The notes under the pieces were generated by a model. That model searched no databases. It saw nothing but the letters and a program-made list of their open reading frames with translations, and was not told the origin of the DNA. The translations under genes and the position numbers were made by a program. A stretch of DNA of 5,190 nt from Thermoplasmatales archaeon ex4484_36 (GTDB taxonomy: Archaea > Thermoplasmatota > Penumbrarchaeia > Penumbrarchaeales > EX4484-36): NCBI GenBank assembly GCA_002254765.1, contig NJDV01000073.1:1-5190 (forward strand), written 5' to 3'. Below are positions 1 through 5,190 of the stretch, piece by piece. Positions within the stretch are counted from its first letter, which is position 1. Each line of letters starts with the position of its first letter.

Positions 1-512
1 CCCTTGACTGGAGATACCCTCAAAGAATGCTTTTCCTTCAATAGGAGAGAAAACAAATCGAAGTTGGAAAAGGAGGAGGAAACCTACCCCAATAGCGCTG
101 GGGAGACCAGGGGGTGTGTTCTTTACAATGTGAACTTTTGGTAGTTCAAACCTACCCAGTCGGGGTTTTCCATCATCATCCAGAGTTTTAGTGAGAAGAA
201 CCACCCGGGAGATTTCATAGGTCTCAAGGGTCCCGGACCATGCTGTTGGTGCTTTGTCTGCCTCTACACGGCGTACATGGGAAGAAGAGAAAGGCACCCC
301 TAGAAGTTCTGCATCCTGCTCTGTAAGTATTAATGGCATTGTTGCCCCAGTATCTATCATAAAAGTGATGCTTCGCCTTTTAAGAGTGGGTCTTCTACAA
401 AGTAGAACGCCGGTATGGGTCTTCTACAAAGTAGAACGCCGGTAAGCTCTGTCATAATTACTTCATCATCAGATTTGGTTTTTACCTCCCGGAGCGATAA
501 TGGGATTCTCAT
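1..512 (-). pseudogene. Retropepsin-like aspartic protease, partial at the window edge and frameshifted by a 29-bp tandem duplication
   Basis: This looks like a clan AA (retroviral-type) aspartic protease. Such proteins usually act as dimers, each subunit giving one catalytic Asp. The ATG at 512 opens a frame starting MRIPLSLREVKTKSDDEVIM. As it stands this frame ends at a TGA at 357-359 after 51 residues. If one copy of the exact 29-bp repeat at 387-444 is removed, the frame continues without a stop to base 1. It then contains FMIDTGATMPLIL, with the active-site D-T-G at about residues 44-46 (codons at 346-354). Further on is GLPSAIGVGFLLLFQL, which resembles the hydrophobic-Gly motif near the end of retropepsin domains. 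The 3' end lies beyond the window. The gene follows the DUF5678-like gene by 52 bp on the same strand, so co-transcription is likely. No signal peptide is visible. The family call rests on the DTGAT motif and the overall pattern; substrate unknown. Confidence 0.72.
387..444. repeat. Exact 2 x 29-bp tandem duplication inside the protease gene
   Basis: Copy one spans 387-415 and copy two 416-444, identical over all 29 bases, with mismatches immediately outside both ends. Each unit begins TGGGTCTTCTAC and ends AACGCCGGTA, and holds a perfect 6-bp inverted repeat with a 3-base loop (TTCTAC-AAA-GTAGAA at 393-407 and 422-436). Because 29 is not a multiple of three, the second copy shifts the protease frame and leads to an early stop. 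Confidence 0.97.
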
Positions 513-564
513 ATTACCCCTACGTGCTTAGAGAAGGATGACCATGTCCTCCGGGAGGATGTAC

Positions 565-765
565 TCACAGACTCAGAAGTGGAAGTAGATCGCTGAGGTC
601 GCTGGAGGCGCACATGACCTTCTTGTTTCTGACCAGGATGAACTGTCCCGCATACTTTTTTCTTAGGCTATCATAATTCTCACGTATCCACTTTTTATCC
701 TCCTCTGTAGAGTCGAGAAGTCTAAGTATCTCCTCCTCAGAAACGTCGAAGTCCTTCAGGAGCAT
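565..765 (-). CDS. Small DUF5678-like protein
   Basis: A 66-residue acidic, helix-rich protein starting MLLKDFDVSEEEILRLLDST. The core, ENYDSLRKKYAGQFILVRNK followed by KVM, matches the pattern I associate with DUF5678: a Trp-x-x-x-Asn-Tyr helix, then a K-Y-x-G-x-F-hydrophobic strand and a basic turn. No biochemical role is established for this family as far as I know. The ATG at 765 is chosen because AGGTG at 771-775 sits 5 bases before it. An upstream ATG at 780 (adding MTGEK), preceded by GGAG at 786-789, is an alternative. It is followed at 52 bp by the retropepsin-like gene on the same strand. No lesion is visible. A partner, substrate or regulator of the protease is an inference from gene order only. 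Confidence 0.7.
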   Translation of the reverse strand: MLLKDFDVSEEEILRLLDSTEEDKKWIRENYDSLRKKYAGQFILVRNKKVMCASSDLSDLLPLLSL

Positions 766-770
766 TTTTT

Positions 771-775
771 CACCT
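771..775 (-). promoter_or_regulatory. Ribosome binding site deciding the DUF5678-like start
   Basis: AGGTG on the minus strand, extended to AGGTGA at 770-775, matches the archaeal anti-Shine-Dalgarno sequence and lies 5 bases before the ATG at 765. It favours this start over the ATG at 780, but the latter has a weaker GGAG of its own. Confidence 0.45.
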
Positions 776-810
776 GTCATGCCCACTCCCACATCTCTTA
801 ACTGTCCTCC

Positions 811-820
811 GATATTTATT
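811..820 (-). promoter_or_regulatory. Possible TATA box for the DUF5678-protease pair
   Basis: On the minus strand an A/T-rich AATAAATATC lies about 50 bases upstream of the ATG at 765. An archaeal TATA box here would put the transcript start near 790 and give a short leader. It is the only A/T-rich box in the spacer between the upstream reading frame and the DUF5678-like gene. Support is by composition and position only. Confidence 0.3.
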
Positions 821-858
821 GATTTTGGTTTGGGTGAAGTGGAGACGAAACTACTTAT

Positions 859-1009
859 CTAGCGTTTCTCAAACTCACTCACGTATTGCCTCTTTACAAA
901 GTTGGCTACAGTGTATCTCTTCCCCCCATCTCAGGGCGATGATGAGCATTACTACCTCCTCGCTGAGGTCCCGGGGCAGGATATCATACAACCTCGCAAG
1001 AAATGTCAT
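859..1009 (-). pseudogene. Short ribbon-helix-helix-like reading frame, apparently frameshifted in a G run
   Basis: From the ATG at 1009 the minus strand reads MTFLARLYDILPRDLSEEVV, then MLIIALRWG. In this frame it continues EEIHCSQLCKEAIRE and stops. If one G of the six-G run (complement of 922-927) is dropped, it instead continues KRYTVANFVKRQYVSEFEKR to a TAG at 859-861. That ending is charged and resembles the second helix and tail of ribbon-helix-helix regulators. A second possible start is the ATG at 949, behind AGGAGGT at 954-960, but that stretch also simply encodes Glu-Glu-Val. The upstream part overlaps the plus-strand recombinase remnant antisense, so the true 5' end is uncertain. 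It precedes the DUF5678-like gene by about 90 bp on the same strand. The family call is tentative; the frame could be a chance antisense frame. Confidence 0.35.
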
Positions 1010-1190
1010 GTCAGAGATCGGAAAGAGAGCTGGAGTTCCATTCCACGCTCATCTAGCTAGGCACTGGAGGGCGGTCAAGTGGTCCCGCTCAGGGGTCTCT
1101 CTCAAGACGATAATGAATCTGCTGGGACATGAGAGTTTGAAAACGACCCAGGTTTATCTTGAGATGCTGGAGCGCTTTAGGCCTGGCTAA
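957..1190 (+). pseudogene. C-terminal remnant of a XerC/D-like tyrosine recombinase
   Basis: The frame ending at the TAA at 1188-1190 encodes the C-terminal half of a tyrosine recombinase (phage integrase family) catalytic domain. Visible are RISYNLARNVM, then HLARH (the H-x-x-R box), LLGHESLKTTQVYLEM with the second conserved His, and the nucleophile Tyr. These enzymes cut and rejoin DNA through a 3'-phosphotyrosine. The first catalytic Arg, the beta-strand Lys and the whole N-terminal DNA-binding domain are missing. The open frame extends upstream to about 819, but residues before roughly 957 do not resemble the family and there is no ATG with a ribosome binding site. The piece is therefore a fragment, most likely inactive. 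It converges on S10, and its first bases overlap the minus-strand small frame antisense. It suggests past insertion of a mobile or integrated element next to the translation operon. Confidence 0.75.
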
Positions 1191-1203
1191 GCTACCTCAG
1201 CGC

Positions 1204-1230
1204 ATTTTCTCTTACATCAAAAGAGAAAAT
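1204..1230. terminator. 10-bp-stem hairpin between the recombinase remnant and S10
   Basis: ATTTTCTCTT (1204-1213) and AAGAGAAAAT (1221-1230) are perfect inverted repeats around a 7-base loop, lying between two convergent genes. On the minus strand the region reads as T-rich runs (TTTTATTTTCTCTTTT), suitable for archaeal T-tract termination after S10. On the plus strand the hairpin is followed by AAAATTTTCC. It probably ends transcription of the translation operon and perhaps of the recombinase remnant. This is an inference from sequence shape. Confidence 0.5.
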
Positions 1231-1284
1231 AAAATTTTCCCTTCCTACCCTCACCCTGGGGGAGTGGTCGGAGGGGCCGAAGAC

Positions 1285-1300
1285 CTGAAAGGATCTTCAG
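1285..1300. repeat. Small inverted repeat at the edge of the 25-bp duplication
   Basis: CTGAA (1285-1289) and TTCAG (1296-1300) form perfect 5-bp arms around a 6-base spacer. The right arm is the first five bases of a repeat copy, so the hairpin straddles the left duplication boundary. It is short enough to occur by chance; it is listed because other lesions in the window also sit at such repeats. Confidence 0.5.
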
Positions 1301-1345
1301 CTCCTCAGCATTATCTCCACTTCAGCTCCTCAGCATTATCTCCAC
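1295..1345. repeat. Exact 25-bp tandem duplication at the 3' end of S10
   Basis: Bases 1296-1320 and 1321-1345 are identical, and the match extends one base to the left (1295 equals 1320), so the period is 25 bp. On the minus strand each copy reads as the last S10 codons (GAG ATA ATG CTG AGG AGC) and the stop TGA. The copy read first supplies the working stop at 1322-1324; the second is untranslated extra sequence. The S10 C-terminus is therefore unaffected. Confidence 0.97.
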
Positions 1346-1563
1346 ATTGACCCCATCCGGAACCTTTATTTTCATCAGGTGCCTCAGGGCCCTTTCATCC
1401 GCATCTAGGTATATAAGGCGCTTGTGAACCCTCATCTCCCACCGGTCCCAGGACCGCTCATGTCAACCCCAGTTCTCTTTGAGATCTCCTTTATCTGGCT
1501 GCAGACATTATCCAGGGTCTTAGGATTGGTACCTGTCAGTGTGATCTTAGCTTTGCCTGCCAT
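1322..1563 (-). pseudogene. rps10: Ribosomal protein uS10 with an internal deletion
   Basis: Small-subunit ribosomal protein uS10, a component of the 30S head. From the ATG at 1563 the frame reads [20 protein letters not shown] and on to SGP at residue 38, then goes out of frame (GTGGR) and stops at 1432-1434. The rest of S10 is present in another frame: [16 protein letters not shown] from 1450, continuing to VNVEIMLRS and a TGA at 1322-1324. Archaeal S10 is about 102 residues. Here 38 plus 42 residues remain, so about 22 codons (near 67 bp, not a multiple of three) are missing between the G-P and the T-W-D segments. The junction lies in a palindrome at 1443-1456. The gene starts 22 bp after the aEF-1A stop, as expected for the operon. 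As written it cannot make S10, which is an essential protein, so a missing stretch in the assembly is likely. Confidence 0.85.
1443..1456. repeat. Palindrome at the S10 deletion junction
   Basis: CGGTCC (1443-1448) and GGACCG (1451-1456) are perfect 6-bp inverted repeats separated by CA. The point where the two S10 frames meet falls inside this structure. It is therefore created by, or was the cause of, the loss of the middle of the gene. Confidence 0.85.
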
Positions 1564-1585
1564 TCCCCTCGCCTGCCCTTCCAGA

Positions 1586-2860
1586 TTACCTCTTCTCCAC
1601 GTCCAGGCACATCCCCGCAGCCACTGTAACACCCATATCACGGATAGCGAAGCGGCCCAGCTGCGGGATGTCCTGCACTCTCTCGATCACCATGGGCCTG
1701 GTGGGCCTCAGTTTCACAACGGCGATCTCCCCGGTCTTTATGAAGTTGGGATTCTCCTCCTTCACCTGGCCGGTGCGGGGGTCTAGCTTCTGCAGGAGCT
1801 CCTCGAACCTGCAGGCCACCTGGGCGGTATGGCAGTGGAAGACCGGTGTGTAGCCCGCAGTTATAACGCTGGGGTGCTGCAGGACCACGATCCTCCCGGT
1901 AAAGGTCCTCGCCACTGTTGGCGGGTTGTCCGGATGACCCGCCACATCCCCACGGCGGATGTCCTTCTTCCCGACGCCTCTGACGTTGAAGCCTATGTTG
2001 TCGCCCGGCTCCGCCTTCTGCATGGGCTCATGGTGCATCTCAATGGACTTTACCTCCCCAGAGACCCCCGGGGGATTGAATACCACCCTATCACCCACCT
2101 TCAGCACTCCGGTCTCGACCCTACCCACAGGAACAGTGCCTATTCCAGTTATGGAATAGACATCCTGCACAGGTATCCTCAAGGGGAGATCTATGGGCTT
2201 GGGAGGCACCTCCAGACTGTTGAGAGCATCTATGAGGGCCTCCCCCTTCCACCAGCCGAGGTTGGAGGAGGGCTTCATCACATTGTCACCCATATAGGCG
2301 GAGACGGGAAGGATCTTGACCTTATTCAGGTCCCAGCCTATGAGCTTCAGGAGCTGGGTGACCTGCTCCTTCACCTCGTTGAAGCGCTTCTCGTCGTAGG
2401 GGGGCTTTGTGGCATCCATCTTGTTGATGGCCACTATGAGCTGCTGGATGCCCAGGGTCCTAGCCAGGAAGACATGCTCCTTCGTCTGGGCCATCACCCC
2501 CTCTGGAGCAGCCACCACAAGCACTGCAGCATCCGCCTGAGAGGTTCCCGTGATCATGTTCTTGACGAAGTCTCTATGACCGGGAGCATCTATGATGGTG
2601 AAGTAGTATTTGTCCGTGTCAAACCTTCTGTGGGCCACGTCGATTGTCAGACCCCTCTCTCTTTCCTCTTTCTCCCTGTCCATCACCCAGGCAAACTCAA
2701 AGGTGCCCTTACCCTTGGCCTCCGCTTCCTGCCTGTACTTTTCGATCAGGTGTGGATCTATGGCTCCGGCCTCGTAGAGCAGTCGCCCCACTAGCGTGGA
2801 CTTGCCGTGATCCACATGCCCGATGAACACAAGGTTCATGTGTGGTTTATCCGCTGGCAT
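1586..2860 (-). CDS. tuf: Translation elongation factor aEF-1A
   Basis: Archaeal EF-1A (EF-Tu counterpart), the GTPase that brings aminoacyl-tRNA to the ribosome in the cytoplasm. The 424-residue protein is full length for the family and has no lesion. GTP-binding motifs are clear: GHVDHGKS at 14-21 (P-loop), the switch I region with RGLTIDVA at 69-76, DAPGH at 91-95, and NKMD at 146-149. The beta-barrel domains 2 and 3 follow, with VGRVETG in the middle and [15 protein letters not shown] near the end. The start is the ATG at 2860 because GGAGGT at 2868-2873 lies 7 bases before it; a TTG 15 bases upstream overlaps that site and is unlikely. It follows aEF-2 by 75 bp, with a TATA-like box between, and precedes S10 by 22 bp, the usual archaeal operon order. 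The same protein is also called EF-1 alpha (symbol tuf or eef1a). Confidence 0.97.
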   Translation of the reverse strand: MPADKPHMNLVFIGHVDHGKSTLVGRLLYEAGAIDPHLIEKYRQEAEAKGKGTFEFAWVMDREKEERERGLTIDVAHRRFDTDKYYFTIIDAPGHRDFVKNMITGTSQADAAVLVVAAPEGVMAQTKEHVFLARTLGIQQLIVAINKMDATKPPYDEKRFNEVKEQVTQLLKLIGWDLNKVKILPVSAYMGDNVMKPSSNLGWWKGEALIDALNSLEVPPKPIDLPLRIPVQDVYSITGIGTVPVGRVETGVLKVGDRVVFNPPGVSGEVKSIEMHHEPMQKAEPGDNIGFNVRGVGKKDIRRGDVAGHPDNPPTVARTFTGRIVVLQHPSVITAGYTPVFHCHTAQVACRFEELLQKLDPRTGQVKEENPNFIKTGEIAVVKLRPTRPMVIERVQDIPQLGRFAIRDMGVTVAAGMCLDVEKR

Positions 2861-2867
2861 TATTTCA

Positions 2868-2873
2868 ACCTCC
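2868..2873 (-). promoter_or_regulatory. Shine-Dalgarno site of aEF-1A
   Basis: GGAGGT on the minus strand, 7 bases before the ATG at 2860. It fixes the start of aEF-1A at MPADKPHMN and excludes the longer TTG start, which would lie inside or before this site. Confidence 0.85.
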
Positions 2874-2910
2874 AAGTTAGTAGTGATACCTCACATCCTT
2901 AATAAATTTT

Positions 2911-2920
2911 CATATATAAC
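2911..2920 (-). promoter_or_regulatory. TATA-like box upstream of aEF-1A
   Basis: The minus strand reads GTTATATATG, followed by the A/T-rich AAAATTTATTAAGG. An archaeal TATA box centred here would start transcription about 25 bases downstream, near 2889, leaving a leader of about 29 bases before the aEF-1A start. This would let aEF-1A and S10 be transcribed separately from aEF-2. No experimental support is available from the sequence alone. Confidence 0.5.
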
Positions 2921-2935
2921 TGTTTCCGGAGACCA

Positions 2936-5157
2936 TCATGTGGACGCGTAGTAGTCAGCACCGGGGGGTTCAGGTTTGAGACCCTTGCGGGTTCTGATCT
3001 CCCTTGTCACCTTCTCAAGAAGCTCCTTGGGAAGCTTCTCAAACCCCATGAATTCCGTGCTCCAGAGTGCCCTTCCCTGCGTGGCCGACCGTATGGACCC
3101 GGCGAAGCCAAACATCTCTGCCACAGGGGCCTTGGCCGTGATGTTTACAGTGTCCTCCTCCTGCTCTATGTCCAGGATGGTGCAGCGCCTCTGATTCAGC
3201 TCCCTGGTGACGTTCCCCAGAAGGTCCTGGGGTACGTTGATGAAGAGCTTCAGCTTGGGCTCTAGGAGGATCGTTCCGGCGGTGACCATGGCGCCGTAGA
3301 TGGCAGAGCGCCCGGCGGGTATGACCTGTGCTGGCCCTCTGTGGATGGAGTCCTCATGGAGCTTCGCGTCCACAAGGCGCACCTTCACCCCCATCACAGG
3401 CTCCCAGGCCCTGGGGCCCCTGTCCATGGCCTCGCGGAAGGCCTCTATGAGGAGCTCCTTGGTCTCGTGTAGATACTGGATCCCTTTGGTGGCGTTGATG
3501 AAGATGTTGGTCCCGTGGATGTCGTAGATGTTCTTTGCTTCGTCCTTGTCCATTCCGAGGTCCTGAAGTTTTTTTGCCAGACCCTTTGGGTCCTTAATCT
3601 TCTCATCTGAAGGTATCTCCCCTTCTAAAATGGCCTTCACTATCTCCTCAGGAAGGGGTTCCACCTCGATGTAGAAGCGGTTGTGTTTGTTAGGGGACTT
3701 CCCCTCAAAGGAGGAAGGGCTCTTCCCCTCCACCGATTCCCTATATACAACAATGGGTTCAGAGGCCTTTATCTCAACCCCGTACTCGTTCACTATCCTG
3801 TACTGGGTCACCTCCAGATGGAGCTCTCCCATGCCTGAGAGGAGGTGCTCCCCAGTCTCCTGGTTGATCTCAACCCTTAAGGAGGGGTCAGCCTTGGCGA
3901 CGGTCCTTAGGACGTCAACCAGCTTGGGGAGGTCCTTCATGTGCACAGCTTCAATGGCAACTGTGACCACAGGCTCGGAGATGTGCTTTATCTTCTCAAA
4001 GGGCGTGAGGTCCTGTTTGGTGGATATGGTGGAGCCGGATATAGCGTTCTTAACTCCGGTTACGGCCACTATATTTCCTGCCGGGGCCTCCTCCACGGGT
4101 ATCCTATCGGGACCCACGTAGACTGCCACCTGCTGTACCCTGCTCTTTCCGGGCTGTCCGATGACATAAACCTCTTGGCCCTTCTTCAGAGTCCCTGCGA
4201 ATATCCTTCCTGCAGCCACCTCCCCGGCGTGAGGGTCTATCAATATCTTGGTCACCATGAAAACGGGCTCTGAGTCGGGAGAGCATCTGATCATGGCTTT
4301 CCCGACATCGGATTCCACATCCCCATGCCATATCTTGGGTATCCTTATCTTCTGGGCCTCAATTGGATCGGGAAGGTGTTTAATGACCATGTCCAGCAGG
4401 ACCTGGTGCAGAGGGGCCTTCTTCGCAAGCTCCCTGTCCTTTCCCTCGGCAAGATGCTGATATACATCCCTGAAGGTTATTCCGCTCTTCTGCATGAAGG
4501 GAACCGATATGGCCCAGTTCTGATATGCTGATCCGAAAGCAACGGAGCCGTCCTCCGGTTTCACCCTCCACTCCTTTTTGAACTGCGGCTCGGCCATCTT
4601 ATAGATGAGCTCGTTGACCTTCATGATTATCTTTCCAAACCTGTTCTGCATCTCCTCAGGGGTCACCTTCAGCTCGTTTATGAGGCGATCCACCTTGTTT
4701 ATGAAAAGAACAGGTTTCACCCTCTCCCTCAGGGCCTGCCTGATGACCGTCTCCGTCTGGGGCATGACACCCTCAACAGCACAGACCACAATTACGACCC
4801 CATCCACCGCCCTCATCGCCCTGGTGACATCCCCGCCGAAATCAACGTGCCCGGGGGTGTCTATAAGGTTAATGAGGTACTCCCTCCCTCCGAACTCGTG
4901 CACCATGGATGCGTTGGCGGAGTTTATGGTTATACCCCTTGCCTGCTCCTGCTCGTCGTAGTCTAGAAGAAGCTGTTTTCCTGCCAGCTCCTCGGACATC
5001 ATCCCTGCTCCTGCTATTAAGTTGTCGCTTAAGGTAAGTTGTCGCTTAAGGTGGTCTTTCCGTGGTCAATGTGCGCTGCGGTGCCAATGTTTCTTATAAG
5101 CTCCGGACTCCACATTATCTTCCGGGCCTTCTTTATGTTCTCCTCTTTCCTACCCAT
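2936..5157 (-). CDS. fusA: Translation elongation factor aEF-2, frameshifted by a 17-bp tandem duplication after the P-loop
   Basis: Archaeal EF-2, the GTPase that moves tRNA and mRNA through the ribosome. From the ATG at 5157 (AGGTG at 5165-5169, 7 bases before it) the frame reads [20 protein letters not shown] and on to [14 protein letters not shown], the P-loop. It then stops at 5029-5031 after 42 residues. The rest, from [11 protein letters not shown] onward, is in another frame, open from the ATG at 5002 to the stop at 2936 (688 residues). Deleting one 17-bp copy joins both parts into a 734-residue protein, the normal family size. In that numbering switch I has ARGITI at 67-72, DTPGH at 94-98 and NKVD at 148-151. 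The IHRGPAQ loop, holding the His converted to diphthamide, lies near residue 600. All other codons are intact, so selection acted until very recently or the duplication is an assembly error. The 688-residue part alone lacks the P-loop and could not be a functional GTPase. Confidence 0.93.
5018..5052. repeat. Exact 17-bp tandem duplication in the aEF-2 gene
   Basis: Bases 5019-5035 and 5036-5052 are identical (AAGTTGTCGCTTAAGGT), and the match extends one base to the left. The unit encodes Thr-Leu-Ser-Asp-Asn-Leu right behind the P-loop. Around the left copy there is a perfect inverted repeat, TTAAG (5017-5021) and CTTAA (5028-5032), with a 6-base spacer. The duplication adds 17 bases and so breaks the frame. 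Confidence 0.97.
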
Positions 5158-5164
5158 TTCAACA

Positions 5165-5169
5165 CACCT
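5165..5169 (-). promoter_or_regulatory. Shine-Dalgarno site of aEF-2
   Basis: AGGTG on the minus strand, 7 bases before the ATG at 5157. It supports the full-length start MGRKEEN rather than the internal ATG at 5002, which has no such site close by and would remove the nucleotide-binding loop. Confidence 0.75.
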
Positions 5170-5190
5170 GTCCCTAAAAGAATCATCAGC

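Noticed and set aside
387..444. CRISPR-like repeat
   Set aside because: Two directly abutting copies with no spacer, inside a coding frame; no array or cas gene is present.
254..445. Plus-strand 63-codon frame opposite the protease gene
   Set aside because: It lies antisense to the frame carrying the DTGAT and C-terminal protease motifs, and runs through the 29-bp duplication with no domain signal.
860..985. Plus-strand frame reading VYLFPPSQGDDEHYYLL as an upstream part of the recombinase
   Set aside because: The LFPP stretch is reminiscent of integrases, but the frame lacks the catalytic Arg box, is in a different frame from the remnant, and is antisense to a more protein-like minus-strand reading. 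Not strong enough to call.
1829..2794. Long plus-strand open frame of 321 codons opposite aEF-1A
   Set aside because: It is the antisense shadow of the well-conserved aEF-1A gene and shows no recognisable domain or ribosome binding site.
2960..2990. GGTTCAGGTTTGAGACC resembling a tRNA T-arm or an attachment site
   Set aside because: It lies inside the conserved C-terminal codons of aEF-2 and no cloverleaf can be built around it.
2936..5002. A genuine short EF-2 variant starting at the ATG at 5002
   Set aside because: It would lack the P-loop, while the missing N-terminus is present just upstream with a good ribosome binding site and conserved sequence.
5002..5052. Ribosome bypassing (hopping) over one repeat copy to express aEF-2
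   Set aside because: Identical take-off and landing sequences and a nearby hairpin would fit, but the S10 deletion cannot be rescued this way and the S10-end duplication needs no rescue. One common cause, assembly error or mutation, explains all lesions better.

Overview
The window is archaeal. The minus strand carries the end of a str-type translation operon in the order elongation factor aEF-2, elongation factor aEF-1A, ribosomal protein uS10, as in many archaea. The proteins are of the archaeal/eukaryotic type: EF-1A rather than EF-Tu, an EF-2 with the HRGPAQ diphthamide region, and an archaeal S10 ending. Start codons are preceded by strong Shine-Dalgarno sequences (GGAGGT, AGGTG), and a TATA-like box lies before EF-1A. 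I cannot place the organism below the domain level with confidence.

Layout from right to left in the direction of transcription: aEF-2 (5157 to 2936), a 75-bp spacer with a TATA-like promoter, aEF-1A (2860 to 1586), then S10 (1563 to 1322). A spacer of about 130 bp with a 10-bp-stem hairpin follows. A plus-strand remnant of a tyrosine recombinase (about 957 to 1190) converges on the S10 end. The left kilobase is accessory in character. On the minus strand it holds a short, apparently frameshifted ribbon-helix-helix-like reading frame (about 1009 to 859), a DUF5678-like small protein (765 to 565), and a retropepsin-like aspartic protease that runs off the left edge (512 to 1).

The most striking property is that most genes are interrupted by small, precise lesions although the surrounding codons are well conserved. 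aEF-2 carries an exact 17-bp tandem duplication directly behind its P-loop. The protease carries an exact 29-bp tandem duplication just before its DTG active site. S10 lacks about 22 codons in its middle, and its last codons are covered by a 25-bp tandem duplication that leaves the stop usable. The ribbon-helix-helix-like frame needs one G fewer in a run of six. None of the three duplication lengths is a multiple of three. Removing one copy restores a complete protein in aEF-2 and a continuous protease frame. Short perfect inverted repeats lie in or at all four larger lesions. Only aEF-1A and the DUF5678-like gene read cleanly.

The simplest explanation is assembly error, with contig overlaps joined without merging, perhaps helped by hairpins. 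The alternatives are a real hairpin-associated mutational process or very recent decay of a redundant copy. Apart from that, the pairing of a DUF5678-like protein with a retropepsin-like protease beside a recombinase remnant is a plausible, poorly characterised accessory unit.
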